Notes: generated by a model from the letters alone, not told the origin. DNA of 64,000 nt from Dyadobacter soli (GCF_900101885.1 NZ_FNAN01000015.1:1-64000), one strand, 5' to 3'; shown: positions 1 through 8,970, numbered from the stretch's first letter. Program-made: numbers and translations.

Positions 1-256
1 TCTTGGTATTAAGCCATCTGCGGCGTTTGATGTGAAGGAAGACCTTATGGCCCCGAATTGGAAAATCCTGAACAGTAATCATCGGAAAGAACCCTTTGGA
101 GAGCAAATTCTTCCTCTCCGGGTCATTCTCATCCGCATTCTTCTCATCTATATGCACGTGAAATACTCCATCCTGACGGTCGATGGATGTCAATTCAAAA
201 TTTTCAAGGATAAACTCTGGTAATAGAAACTGGATAATAGGCAAGAAACTCTCCAA
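1..256 (-). CDS. ISAon1-family transposase, N-terminal part (runs off the left edge)
   Basis: The minus strand from about 256 down to 1 is an open frame giving about 85 residues. It contains the stretches LLPEFILENFEL, SKGFFPMITVQDFPIRG and LHIKRRRWLN, which I recognise as the N-terminal region of ISAon1-type transposases of Bacteroidota. The catalytic part would lie beyond the window edge. No ATG exists in frame: a TAG at 265-263 is followed by F-V-L, so TTG at 256-254 is the likeliest start, unless the first codons were lost. The fragment stands about 200 bp downstream of a tRNA gene. I could not define its terminal inverted repeat. Family call fairly good; exact start and whether the element is intact are unknown. 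Confidence 0.7.
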   Translation of the reverse strand, partial: MESFLPIIQFLLPEFILENFELTSIDRQDGVFHVHIDEKNADENDPERKNLLSKGFFPMITVQDFPIRGHKVFLHIKRRRWLNTK

Positions 257-413
257 AACGAACTAGGTTGATTAAAAACACAAACCTAGAAAATCCTATG
301 CGCTCCACAAGTTTTTGATTTGATCCAACATTTGATGGTATCCCGAAGCGCAGCGGGTGGTTCAAATTCCTGGTGCATGCTGCAAGATAATGCAGGTGAG
401 AGGGGAGTGCAAT

Positions 414-445
414 AAAAAAGGAGCTGCGATTGCTCGTAACTCCTT
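414..445 (-). terminator. Intrinsic terminator after tRNA-Leu
   Basis: On the minus strand, just past the tRNA-Leu 3' end, AAGGAG (445-440) can pair with CTCCTT (423-418) across a 16-nt loop, and a T-rich run follows (419-414). It fits a Rho-independent terminator for the tRNA transcript. Confidence 0.55.
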
Positions 446-452
446 GGAAATT

Positions 453-541
453 TGGTACCGGGGACGGGAATCGAACCCGTACGGGCGTTTCGGCCCACAG
501 GATTTTAAGTCCTGCGTGTCTACCAGTTCCACCACCCCGGC
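453..541 (-). tRNA. tRNA-Leu(TAA)
   Basis: An 86-nt class II tRNA (541-456) followed by an encoded CCA (455-453). The anticodon stem-loop has TAA in the context GGACTTAAAATCC. The long variable arm (GTGGGCCGAAACGGCCC) is typical of leucine tRNAs, and the T-loop GGTTCGATTCC is present. The first acceptor pair is G-U. It lies 64 bp downstream of tRNA-Gly, with a strong hairpin terminator in between. Confidence 0.95.
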
Positions 542-568
542 AAAGCCAGGTACCGGTACCAGTGAAGA

Positions 569-595
569 GAAAAAAAGCACCGTCTCCGGTGCTTT
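569..595 (-). terminator. Strong intrinsic terminator between tRNA-Gly and tRNA-Leu
   Basis: Perfect 9-bp stem AAAGCACCG / CGGTGCTTT with a 4-nt loop; on the minus strand it is followed by a T-run (573-570). It lies just after tRNA-Gly and should end most transcripts before tRNA-Leu. Confidence 0.75.
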
Positions 596-605
596 GCTCT
601 CTCTG

Positions 606-678
606 AGCGAAAGACGGGGTTCGAACCCGCGACCTCGACCTTGGCAAGGTCGCGCTCTACCAGCTGAGCTACTTTCGC
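606..678 (-). tRNA. tRNA-Gly(GCC)
   Basis: A 73-nt cloverleaf on the minus strand. The acceptor arms GCGAAAG and CTTTCGC pair perfectly, the D-arm is AGCTCAGCTGGTAGAGC, the anticodon loop TTGCCAA gives anticodon GCC, and the T-arm is GGGTTCGAACCCC. The discriminator is T and CCA is not encoded, unlike the neighbouring tRNA-Leu. Confidence 0.95.
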
Positions 679-712
679 GTATTTTTCATAACCGTTTCCG
701 ATTATTGTGGTG

Positions 713-743
713 CAAATGTAGGGACGTCTGGTATTTGACGCAA
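713..743 (-). promoter_or_regulatory. Bacteroidota-type promoter for the tRNA genes
   Basis: On the minus strand TTG (743-741), a 20-nt spacer and TACATTTG (720-713) match the Bacteroidota TTTG / TAnnTTTG promoter pattern. It lies 35 bp before the 5' end of tRNA-Gly. Confidence 0.6.
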
Positions 744-1059
744 GCTTTTGAGGAAAATATTTGACAAAAAAATTTCAGGAAAACATTAACAAATTGTAAA
801 TCAATCGGTCATCTCTGAAAATTTTTTTGGCCGAAAACCATCACAGGATGTGATCTGGGCCATTTTGCCTTTTAAATGTGTTTATCCTTCCGAAATACGT
901 GCAGCGTAGGCCCCATTTGCCGCCCGTCAGTTTTCGCCTATCCGCTTCATATTTTGCTTACCTTTGCCTCCTTTAACCCCGTACGGGTCGGAACTTGCCG
1001 GTATGGCCCGGTTTTAGTAAGCGTCAGGCCCGTTCATTCAAAACTAAATTTGCTTGTTC
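744..1059. other. Intergenic region between the tRNA promoter and the TerC gene
   Basis: No plausible gene. It holds a nested dyad at 828-862 (TGGCC outside, then ATCACA-GGA-TGTGAT at 840-854) and a -7-like TACCTTTG at 959-966 on the plus strand, about 95 bp before the TerC start, without a clear upstream box. A second TAAATTTG at 1045-1052 is so close to the start codon that it would give a nearly leaderless mRNA. Confidence 0.4.
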
Positions 1060-2133
1060 ATGTTTTCCAACGAAGTGCTGTTTTTTGGAGGTTTTATCCT
1101 GGTAATCAGTGTAATGCTGCTTTTAGATCTGGGCGTTTTCAACAAAAAAGACCATGTGGTCAAGTTTGGTGAAGCGGCCGCCTGGACTGTTGCCTGGATA
1201 GCGCTTGCATTGGCATTCTACCTGGTGATCAATACGCATGGCGACCTCGTGCATGGCATGGACAACTACGGGGAACTGGAAACGATCAAAAACAAGTACG
1301 CGCCACATCTGAAACTCATACCGGGCGACTTTGAGGAAAGCGTCGAACTCTACCGGAAAAACATGTCGTTGGAATTCATTACCGGCTACCTGCTGGAATA
1401 TGCGCTCTCGGTCGACAATATTTTCGTGATTATCCTGATCTTCTCATCGTTTGGTGTAAGGCCCAAATACTTCAAGAAAGTGCTTTTCTGGGGCGTTTTG
1501 GGCGCAATTATCATGCGCTTCGTATTCATTTTCGTAGGATCGGCGCTGATGCAGCGTTTTGAATGGATCATCTACATTTTCGGTCTGCTGCTAGTTTACC
1601 AGGGCGGCAAGATATTCTTCGAAGGAGGAGAAGAGGAGAAAATCGATCCCGCGAAGCACCCGGTTGTGAAATTTGCTTCCAAATACCTGCCCGTGTTTCC
1701 GCGTTACGTGCATGAGCATTTCTTTGTGCTGAAAAAAGGGAAATGGCTTGTTACACCACTTTTTGTAGTAGTGCTAATCGTCGAATTTACCGATCTCATC
1801 TTCGCTGTCGACTCGGTACCGGCGGTGTTCTCGGTTACCAAAGACCCTTACGTGGTATTCTTCTCGAATATCTTTGCGATTATGGGGTTGCGTTCGATGT
1901 TCTTCTTCCTGAGTAACATTATGGGGCTTTTCCGCTTCCTTAAATACGGTTTGGGCGTTCTGCTGGTCTTTATCGGCGGCAAAATGCTCGCACACCACTA
2001 CCTCGAATCCATCGGCTTTAAAACGGTGTATTCGCTGTACGTGATCATCGGTATTCTGGCGGTGAGTATCCTGGCTTCGGTCATTCTCCCCGAAAAAAAG
2101 GAGGTAGAGGACGAGGTCTTATCCAATAGTTAG
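1060..2133 (+). CDS. TerC-family integral membrane protein
   Basis: Predicted inner-membrane protein of 357 residues with about nine hydrophobic segments. The acidic membrane motifs EYALSVDNIFV and EFTDLIFAVDSVPAV are hallmarks of the TerC/Alx family. Characterised members are linked to manganese export or to metalation of exported proteins; the name comes from tellurite-resistance operons, but nothing here points to tellurite since no other ter gene is near. I start at ATG 1060 (MFSNEVLFF); a TTG two codons upstream is also possible. The helicase gene follows after 25 bp on the same strand, so the two may be cotranscribed. A hydrophilic loop around residues 190-205 (GGEEEKIDP) separates two membrane blocks. 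Family call is firm; the transported ion is not shown by the sequence. Confidence 0.9.
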   Translation: MFSNEVLFFGGFILVISVMLLLDLGVFNKKDHVVKFGEAAAWTVAWIALALAFYLVINTHGDLVHGMDNYGELETIKNKYAPHLKLIPGDFEESVELYRKNMSLEFITGYLLEYALSVDNIFVIILIFSSFGVRPKYFKKVLFWGVLGAIIMRFVFIFVGSALMQRFEWIIYIFGLLLVYQGGKIFFEGGEEEKIDPAKHPVVKFASKYLPVFPRYVHEHFFVLKKGKWLVTPLFVVVLIVEFTDLIFAVDSVPAVFSVTKDPYVVFFSNIFAIMGLRSMFFFLSNIMGLFRFLKYGLGVLLVFIGGKMLAHHYLESIGFKTVYSLYVIIGILAVSILASVILPEKKEVEDEVLSNS

Positions 2134-2158
2134 GCATCGGGCAGCGTTTTGAGTACCT

Positions 2159-5100
2159 ATGAGCCGGATTCTTAAAGCCTATCTAAAACGACTTACCAAT
2201 CTTAGTACCCGCAACAAGTCGCTGTTACTCACAAACTTGTCTGCCGAGCAGTTCCTGGATTTCCATGATGCGGATTTCCTGCTGTCGAAAGCGTCCGTCG
2301 ATGTGCTGAAACAGGTGATCCAGGGAAACAACCGGGTCGCATTGTGCGACGTGGCGGACCCGCGCTTTGAGAAGGTTAACGAGGTTAGCAAACGGCTGCG
2401 CAAAATAGCCCGTACCGAGCGCTTTATCGAAGAAGAGAGAGGTTCGCGTGACCTGTATGTGGGCTATCCGTTCGTGAAAGGAAAACTTTCCGATGGCACG
2501 CCTATCCATGCCCCGCTGCTGTTTTTCCCGGTGACGTTGCGTATGGACCGTGAACAATGGTGCCTTTTCGAGCGCGATGATAGCAATGTGGCCTTGAATC
2601 AGAGTTTCGCATTAGCTTACGGGCATTTCAATGAGGCTAAAATCCCTGATGAAGTACTTGAAAAGTCATTTGAGGATTTCCCAAACGACTTTCTCGAATT
2701 CAGGACACAACTATATGAATGGCTGAAATCGACGCCGTTTAAAATCAATTTCAATCAACAGCTTTTTGAAGATAAACTCGTCGCGTTCAGCGGGGAAAAG
2801 AGCTCGGATCTCGTAGCAAACGAGCGCAATGGGGAGTTGAAACTGTATCCTGAGGCCGTATTGGGCATTTTTCCACAGGCAGGTTCCTATCTCGTCCCGG
2901 ATTACAACAAACTGCTGGATTTGGAAGAAGAGGGCAGTTTCAAAATACCACTAATCGCGTTAGACGATGAGGCCAGCGGAGAGACTGGCGATTTTGAATC
3001 CGAACAGCCGCTGCGTGAAAGCCGTCAGGCGAGGGAGGAGGATGTGCTGACACCGTTTCCTGTTGATGAATCGCAGGAGGAGATTATTCTGGCAGTGAAA
3101 TCAGGCCGCTCGGTGGTGGTGCAGGGCCCGCCGGGAAGTGGAAAATCGCAACTTATCTGTAATCTGATCGCGGATTTTACTTCGAAAGGGAAGCGGGTAT
3201 TATTGGTATGCCAGAAACGGGCGGCGCTCGATGTGGTTTACCAACGTCTGGCCACGACCGGTATGAAGGATTTTACCGGCCTTATCCATGATTTCAAGAA
3301 CGACCGGTCGGCATTATACAGCCAGCTCGCGTCTCAAATAGAGAAAGTAGAGGGGTACCGTCAGCAGAATTACAGCCTCGATTCGGTATTTCTTGAACGA
3401 CAATTTACCCAGGAAAGCCGGGCGATTGATAAGACCGTCGAAGAGTTGAATGGGTTTCGTTCCGCATTGTTCGACGAAACCGAATGCGGCGTCAGCATCA
3501 AAGAACTTTACCTTACCAGTGATCCACAGGCGCCGCACGCCGACATGCGGACCTACTGCCGGCAGTTCAGGATCGATACCTGGGACGGTTTCAAGAGGCA
3601 TTTGAAAACCTACTCGGACTATGCATTTCTCATTCATCCAGCCCATCCCTGGCGTAACCGGCGGAGTTTTGCGGCATTTGGTATGGCGGAGCTGCGAACG
3701 ATGGAGAATATGCTCTCGGAATGGCCGGCTGCATTTGAAAAGCAAACTCTCGGTTTTGAGCAAATAACAGGCGTTCCGTTTGATAATGCGTTTATCCGCA
3801 ACCGTAAAGAAATCACAGAGCGGCTGACGGATATTACCGAACTGATTTCGGACGAAGCGTCCTGGAAACTGGTGAAAAAATATACGAGCGCGCCCGCAAA
3901 TGCGCATGAACGGCTCGCATTTGTGCGTCAGGCTGTTGATGTATTGGAAGGTTTTATTGCCGAAGGCGGTATTGAAATGTCATTGCCGGCGTCGCAGCTG
4001 AATGCATTTGAAGCAATGCTCAAAAAGTCGCTTGAAACGAAGCAATCGGCTGTTTCCGGCTTTTTTTGGGATGTTTTTAGTAAAGAAAAGAAAGAAATCG
4101 AGCGGGTAGCGACGGCTAATGGCCTCACGGCTTCGCTCGAACACATGATGCGGCTGGAAGAGCGTCTCCGGAACCGCAGGCAATTGGAATCTTGGCTACA
4201 AAATGCAAGTTTGGGTTTTGAACCGGCATTCATCGATGATTTTTCGGCGGACCGCGCGGGTGAATATTTGTCATTCTTTAAATCTGCCGAGCGCGCTGCG
4301 GATGCGGTAGCGCGTATGGACGCAGGCGCGTGGAGGAATGTGTTTCAGGAAATTATCGGCTCAAATAGCCAACTCGAACGGTTTTCGGAAGCCATTCAAA
4401 ATCTTAAACAGTGGCTGCAAGTTTGGGACCGCATGGAAAAAGCAATGCTGCCCTATTTGTTGCCGGAGCAGATTACCGCGCTGATCGACGATCCCGCCGG
4501 TTACAGCGGTAATCTACTGGACGCATTGCGCAACGATTTCGATTCGCTGGCCGACATGGACCGTTTGTGGGAGGAAATGACTGAATCGCAGCGGGGCACT
4601 ACCCGGGCCACATTAGTGAAGGCAGCAGAGCTCGGTTTTACCCATGCACAGGAAGTGCTCAGCCTTTTTGAAAATAGCATTAAACTGGCCTGGATTGAGC
4701 ATATCGAGAGCAAGTACCCGGCGTTGCGATCGGTGACTTCGCTTAAAATGAAGCAATGGGAGGATCAGATACAGGGCAGCATTGCGTTGAAACAAAAGCT
4801 AAGCTCGGATATTACGAACATCAAGTTGCGGGAAGCCACTTACGAGGATGTTGAAAAGAACCGGTTGGGGAATCGTGTGACGTACCGTGAACTCGGGCAT
4901 CAGGTGACGAAAAAACGCAAGATCTGGCCGATCCGGAAGCTAATGGAAAACTACGCGGATGAAGTGTTTGCCCTTATACCTTGCTGGATGGCTTCACCGG
5001 AGGCAGTTTCGGCCATATTTCCGATGGAAAGCGGGCTGTTCGACCTGGTAATCTTCGATGAAGCGTCGCAATGCTATGCCGAGTATAGTTTGCCGGCAGC

Positions 5101-6157
5101 GTTCAGAGGGAAGCAATGGGTGGTTACAGGAGATAGCAAGCAGCTTTCGCCGAGCGATCTTTACCGGGTACGGTTCGAGGACAGGACCGAGGAAGAAGAA
5201 TATTCAGCGGCCATTGAAATCGAATCATTGCTGGACCTTGCCGGACAGTCGCTGGATCATTACCAGCTGACAGGCCATTACAGGAGCCTTTCATTGGATC
5301 TTATTGATTTTTCAAACAGGAGTTTTTACAAAAAGAGCCTCAAACTTTTACCCGATTTCCATAAAATCAACGACCGGGAGCCGGGCATTCAATACATTAA
5401 AACCGAGGGCGTTTGGAAGAACAATACCAATGCAGTGGAAGTGGAGGAGGTGTTGCGGCTTATCCGCGAGCTTGCAGATAGCGGCAAGAGTATTGGTGTG
5501 GTAACCTTCAATTTCTACCAGCAGGCGGCCATTCAGGACGCATTGGAGCGGGAAATCGCATTGCCGAAGGACCTTTTTGTGAAGAATATCGAAAATGTGC
5601 AGGGCGATGAGCGTGACATTATCATCTTCTCCATGGGCTATGCACCGGACGAGAAGGGGCGCATTTCCATGCAGTTCGGTACATTGAATATGCAGGGCGG
5701 AGAGAATCGCCTGAATGTGGCCGTCACGCGTGCGCGGGAGAAGATTTACTTCGTTACCAGCCTCTGGCCTTCTCAATTACAAACTGAAAATACGGCGAAC
5801 GAAGGTCCGAAACTGCTCCGGGCTTATATGGATTATGCATTGCAGGTTTCCGAAGGCAGGTTCGAGCCGGCGCCGCTGGCTACCGGGCAATTCCGTTCCG
5901 ACTGGCTGCTGAAAGAGCGGTTGGTGCGGCAGAACCCTGCATTTGAGAAAGAACTTCCTTTTGGCGACATTACCGTAAAAGAAGAAGGGGCCTACAAGGG
6001 CTTGGTACTTACGGACGACGATCTTTACCATTACAGCAAGTCATCCAAAGAGCCTCACGCTTATCTGCCCCTTCTTTTGCGATTGAAAAACTGGCCGTTC
6101 AGGCGCGTTTACAGCCGCGAATATTGGTCGGGAAACCTTAAAAACGGCCTATTATAG
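2159..6157 (+). CDS. Large SF1 (Upf1-like) helicase with DUF4011-like N-terminus
   Basis: Cytoplasmic protein of 1332 residues. The N-terminus has LTNLSTRNKSLLLTNL, resembling the start of DUF4011 helicases, followed by a domain of about 300 residues. Walker A is GPPGSGKS at 323-330, motif II is VIFDEAS at 964-970, then GDSKQLSPS, LTGHYRS and the late motif NVAVTRAREKIYFV. The AAA_11/AAA_12 core is thus split by a roughly 600-residue, partly helical insertion. It is expected to unwind or translocate on nucleic acid using ATP. No nuclease domain is visible at the C-terminus, unlike many long relatives that end in a Vsr-like nuclease. Its last 6 bp overlap tail-to-tail with the DUF1080 gene. 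Helicase class is firm; role (repair, RNA metabolism or defence) is open. Confidence 0.85.
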   Translation: MSRILKAYLKRLTNLSTRNKSLLLTNLSAEQFLDFHDADFLLSKASVDVLKQVIQGNNRVALCDVADPRFEKVNEVSKRLRKIARTERFIEEERGSRDLYVGYPFVKGKLSDGTPIHAPLLFFPVTLRMDREQWCLFERDDSNVALNQSFALAYGHFNEAKIPDEVLEKSFEDFPNDFLEFRTQLYEWLKSTPFKINFNQQLFEDKLVAFSGEKSSDLVANERNGELKLYPEAVLGIFPQAGSYLVPDYNKLLDLEEEGSFKIPLIALDDEASGETGDFESEQPLRESRQAREEDVLTPFPVDESQEEIILAVKSGRSVVVQGPPGSGKSQLICNLIADFTSKGKRVLLVCQKRAALDVVYQRLATTGMKDFTGLIHDFKNDRSALYSQLASQIEKVEGYRQQNYSLDSVFLERQFTQESRAIDKTVEELNGFRSALFDETECGVSIKELYLTSDPQAPHADMRTYCRQFRIDTWDGFKRHLKTYSDYAFLIHPAHPWRNRRSFAAFGMAELRTMENMLSEWPAAFEKQTLGFEQITGVPFDNAFIRNRKEITERLTDITELISDEASWKLVKKYTSAPANAHERLAFVRQAVDVLEGFIAEGGIEMSLPASQLNAFEAMLKKSLETKQSAVSGFFWDVFSKEKKEIERVATANGLTASLEHMMRLEERLRNRRQLESWLQNASLGFEPAFIDDFSADRAGEYLSFFKSAERAADAVARMDAGAWRNVFQEIIGSNSQLERFSEAIQNLKQWLQVWDRMEKAMLPYLLPEQITALIDDPAGYSGNLLDALRNDFDSLADMDRLWEEMTESQRGTTRATLVKAAELGFTHAQEVLSLFENSIKLAWIEHIESKYPALRSVTSLKMKQWEDQIQGSIALKQKLSSDITNIKLREATYEDVEKNRLGNRVTYRELGHQVTKKRKIWPIRKLMENYADEVFALIPCWMASPEAVSAIFPMESGLFDLVIFDEASQCYAEYSLPAAFRGKQWVVTGDSKQLSPSDLYRVRFEDRTEEEEYSAAIEIESLLDLAGQSLDHYQLTGHYRSLSLDLIDFSNRSFYKKSLKLLPDFHKINDREPGIQYIKTEGVWKNNTNAVEVEEVLRLIRELADSGKSIGVVTFNFYQQAAIQDALEREIALPKDLFVKNIENVQGDERDIIIFSMGYAPDEKGRISMQFGTLNMQGGENRLNVAVTRAREKIYFVTSLWPSQLQTENTANEGPKLLRAYMDYALQVSEGRFEPAPLATGQFRSDWLLKERLVRQNPAFEKELPFGDITVKEEGAYKGLVLTDDDLYHYSKSSKEPHAYLPLLLRLKNWPFRRVYSREYWSGNLKNGLL

Positions 6158-6856
6158 TTCCTTGATGCGGATGTTGCGGTAAGAAACTTTGTTGCCGTGG
6201 TCTTGCAATGCGATCTTTCCTTTGGAAGACGCACCGAAGCCCTGCCAGGTTTTGAACTTGCTGTTGGCAACGAGTTTGTCCCATTCAGCACCCTGAGTCG
6301 GGAATTCAACTAATTTTTTGCCGTTCAGCCAGCTTTCGCCTTTGCCGCCCTTGATCACGATTTTTGCCTTGTTCCATTCGCCGGCAGGTTTTACCGCTGA
6401 GAAGTCGGAAGGAGGAAGCATATCGTACAATGATCCTGACTTGTGGTTACCGTCTTTACCAGCTTTCGCATCGGGGTGTTTCACGTCGTCGAGCACCTGG
6501 ATTTCCGGGCCGGTAGAGTAGGGGCAGCAATATTTTTTGTCTTCGATCACGTGGTAAATGATCCCGCTGTTACCGCCCTCGGAGATTTTCCATTCCAATT
6601 CGAGTTCGAAATCACCGTATTCTTTGTCGGTAACGAGGTCTTTTCCACCTTTTTCGGCCAGTACCACCGCGCCATCCTCAATTTTCCATTGTGGCAGCAC
6701 TTTGTCCTGTTGCCAGCTGTGCCAGCCGTTCAGGCTTTTGCCGTCGAAAAGAGAAACCCATTTGCCTTTTTGCGCTTCTGCATCATTTGAAAAGGCCAGG
6801 GCAGCCAGGGCGAGAACGGATGCTTTTCCGAAAGCCTTCCATTTTGTGAAATTCAT
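6152..6856 (-). CDS. Secreted DUF1080 (3-keto-disaccharide hydrolase-like) protein
   Basis: Protein of 234 residues with an N-terminal signal sequence (hydrophobic core SVLALAALAFSNDAEA). The mature part opens with WVSLFDGKSLNGW and carries EDGAVVL, DFELELEWKISEGGNSGIIY and PAGEWNKAKIVIKG, the usual signature of DUF1080 jelly-roll domains. Some members cleave 3-keto-glycosides made by an upstream oxidoreductase; others act as carbohydrate-binding modules. No oxidoreductase or sugar isomerase partner lies beside it. Its 3' end overlaps that of the helicase gene by 6 bp (convergent). Confidence 0.88.
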   Translation of the reverse strand: MNFTKWKAFGKASVLALAALAFSNDAEAQKGKWVSLFDGKSLNGWHSWQQDKVLPQWKIEDGAVVLAEKGGKDLVTDKEYGDFELELEWKISEGGNSGIIYHVIEDKKYCCPYSTGPEIQVLDDVKHPDAKAGKDGNHKSGSLYDMLPPSDFSAVKPAGEWNKAKIVIKGGKGESWLNGKKLVEFPTQGAEWDKLVANSKFKTWQGFGASSKGKIALQDHGNKVSYRNIRIKEL

Positions 6857-6917
6857 GTTTCGCTTGTTAAAGTTTTAGGCCACAATATTAAGTACTTTTT
6901 GAGTTTTCAAAGGCATA

Positions 6918-6949
6918 TTTGGATCGAAAGTTGGTGGCTCCTATTTTTG
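6918..6949 (+). promoter_or_regulatory. Promoter of the HIT gene
   Basis: TTTG (6918-6921), a 20-nt spacer and TATTTTTG (6942-6949) match the Bacteroidota -33/-7 consensus. The HIT start codon is 34 bp downstream. Confidence 0.6.
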
Positions 6950-6983
6950 GGAGTAGCTCAAATAAATCTGACAACCTATCCAC

Positions 6984-7373
6984 ATGGCTTCTATATTTTC
7001 AAGAATCGTAGCAGGGGAGATACCCGCTCATAAAATTGCCGAAACGGAGGATTTTCTCGCGTTTCTCGATGCATTTCCCATCGCGCAAGGTCATATGCTG
7101 GTCATTCCGAAGAAGGAAGTCGATTATCTTTTCGACCTGGATGATGATCTGTACACTCGTTTGTTTCAGTTTGCCAAAAGCATTGTCCCTGCATTGGAAA
7201 AGACGGTTCCCTGCCTGCGTATCGGTGTAAGTGTGATCGGCCTGGAAGTGCCTCATGCGCACGTACATCTGCTCCCGCTGAATAGTATGGCCGACGCCGA
7301 TTTCAGTAAGAAAATAAAAACGTCGCAAGAAGAACTCGCGACGCTGGCTGAAAAAATCAGAAGTAATTTATAA
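6984..7373 (+). CDS. HIT-family nucleotide-binding protein
   Basis: Small cytoplasmic protein of 129 residues. The histidine triad is H91-A-H93-V-H95 (PHAHVHLLPL), and the N-terminus FSRIVAGEIPAHKIAE with GHMLVIPKKEV is typical of the Hint branch. Such proteins hydrolyse AMP-lysine-type phosphoramidates or related AMP conjugates; the middle histidine-containing HVH is the nucleophile region. The gene has its own promoter and ends 3 bp before the convergent third Wzi gene. Confidence 0.93.
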   Translation: MASIFSRIVAGEIPAHKIAETEDFLAFLDAFPIAQGHMLVIPKKEVDYLFDLDDDLYTRLFQFAKSIVPALEKTVPCLRIGVSVIGLEVPHAHVHLLPLNSMADADFSKKIKTSQEELATLAEKIRSNL

Positions 7374-7376
7374 GGC

Positions 7377-8864
7377 TCAGTAAAACGAAAAGTCTTTTCG
7401 CACACCCAGCATGAATCCGTAAGTTTTGCGGTACAAATCTCCGATATCCGCTGCGTAGGCGCCTTTCACGGTCAGCCCGCCGAGGATATCGAGTTTGGAT
7501 TGCATCATGAGCATTCCGGAGAATTGTCTGGGTGAGCCGATGAATGGTTCGAGGTATGATCCGCTATTCTCGGAGACAGAAAACTTACCCTGCCATTCGA
7601 TTTTCCGAAATAATGTGCCTTGCAAACCGAGATGGAGCATCATCACCCGGTTGTTACTGGTGAAGTTGTCGGCGTAGTTGGGCCATTTCCATCGGGTTTG
7701 AGAAGTAGGGGGAATGAAAGGGGTACCTATTGTCCGATTATAGTATCCCCAGCCGTCGCGTACTTGCTGGTTGTTGAAGTAATTGTCGTGTCCTCGTTTC
7801 TTTCCGTCGCCCAGTACAAAAATATCACCTCCCTGATCTTTGGTGTATAAAAACTCCAAAACAGCTGCATTGATCTCAAAATTGGATCCATAGGAGTTTT
7901 TGCGCTTGACGCGAATCCCTGTCAGACCATCTTTAAGCCCGGTCAGATAAAAGAGCGAGCCGTCTTCATAAATGAACTGCCGGTAAAGGAAAATACTGGT
8001 TTCGTAGGTTTCGATCTCCATCGCAACATCGATCGAGCCCAGGTGGTTGCCTATCCGGCTGGTGCTGTCGAAAAAAGTAATGTCGTCGCCACTGCCGCCA
8101 ATGGCCCCTATTACAGCATTGACATAATTTTTAAACCCGGAAGGCATATTCAATGACTCGTCATTGGTAACGCCCAGATTCTTTTTCAACCTACCTCCCC
8201 ATTGTACCTGGTGGTTAAATCCTCCATAGAGTTTTAGAAGTGAATGCGGCTTGCCGATCCGGAGGTAGAAAGCCTTTTGATGGAATTTCAAATTTTCGGT
8301 GATCGGCCTGCTGTTCTCGAAAAGCCCGTCCGAATAAAATGCGTTGAAAGAAAGCCAGCCTTTAGTAAACGGCACCGGCACAAAACGCGTGGTACCCAGG
8401 TAAATTTTGGGGATCGGCAATGCGTTACCCGACCAGGCGTAGGAACCAGAACCTATTGTGGAATCCGCCAAGCCAAGCGCCTGTTTTTTACGGCCTACGT
8501 AAAGTTCCCAGTTTTTATAACGGATCGTCGCATGCGCCTGCGGGAGCAGGAACTGATTTTTTTGTACAAAATTACCAACCGCTTCCGCGCCAACACCCAC
8601 ACGCCATTCATTACGCGTTTTGTTCTTCGATATGGTCCAGTAATGTTCGAGCCCGGCACGTGCGCTGAGGTTGGGTCCGGTAACCGGCACGATGCCATAT
8701 TGGTTGGATTGGATCCAGAATGGTGTATAACCATTGGTACTTCCCATTCCCACGAATTCCACATAGTTGGTGGTAGAGTCGGTGTAGATAACGGGCTCCT
8801 TGGTCTCAGATTGGGAAAAGCCAAGGAAGGGCACCATTGATAGTATGAATAGAAAAAATCTCAT
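7377..8864 (-). CDS. Wzi-family capsule assembly protein (paralogue 3)
   Basis: Predicted outer-membrane beta-barrel of 495 residues with a signal peptide (LFILSMVPFLGFSQS). It contains FWIQSNQYG near the N-terminus, ELYVGRKKQALGL, GGFNHQVQWGG, SIFLYRQFIYEDGS and repeated aromatic beta-strand patterns through to the last residue pair FY. In E. coli, Wzi is an outer-membrane lectin that anchors group 1 capsule. It is the last of three tandem Wzi genes and has a 106-bp gap to its upstream paralogue. Family call is good; whether it binds the polymer made by this locus is inference. Confidence 0.82.
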   Translation of the reverse strand: MRFFLFILSMVPFLGFSQSETKEPVIYTDSTTNYVEFVGMGSTNGYTPFWIQSNQYGIVPVTGPNLSARAGLEHYWTISKNKTRNEWRVGVGAEAVGNFVQKNQFLLPQAHATIRYKNWELYVGRKKQALGLADSTIGSGSYAWSGNALPIPKIYLGTTRFVPVPFTKGWLSFNAFYSDGLFENSRPITENLKFHQKAFYLRIGKPHSLLKLYGGFNHQVQWGGRLKKNLGVTNDESLNMPSGFKNYVNAVIGAIGGSGDDITFFDSTSRIGNHLGSIDVAMEIETYETSIFLYRQFIYEDGSLFYLTGLKDGLTGIRVKRKNSYGSNFEINAAVLEFLYTKDQGGDIFVLGDGKKRGHDNYFNNQQVRDGWGYYNRTIGTPFIPPTSQTRWKWPNYADNFTSNNRVMMLHLGLQGTLFRKIEWQGKFSVSENSGSYLEPFIGSPRQFSGMLMMQSKLDILGGLTVKGAYAADIGDLYRKTYGFMLGVRKDFSFY

Positions 8865-8970
8865 AGGTGTGCCCTCACGCTTTGTCCATAATGTGTATAA
8901 TAGCCAACAAAAATAAGTATAACTTTTCTATTATCATATTGAACATATACGTCTCTTGCTTGCGAAACGA

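Noticed and set aside
204..764. Open frames of 70-147 residues across the tRNA genes on both strands
   Set aside because: They read through both tRNAs and terminators and show no family-like sequence.
681..1059. Possible yybP-ykoY (manganese) riboswitch ahead of the TerC gene
   Set aside because: I see no conserved core of that riboswitch in the leader; only an unrelated dyad and promoter-like boxes.
1060..2133. Tellurite resistance role for the TerC-family gene
   Set aside because: No other ter gene is nearby; the family is broad and the name misleading.
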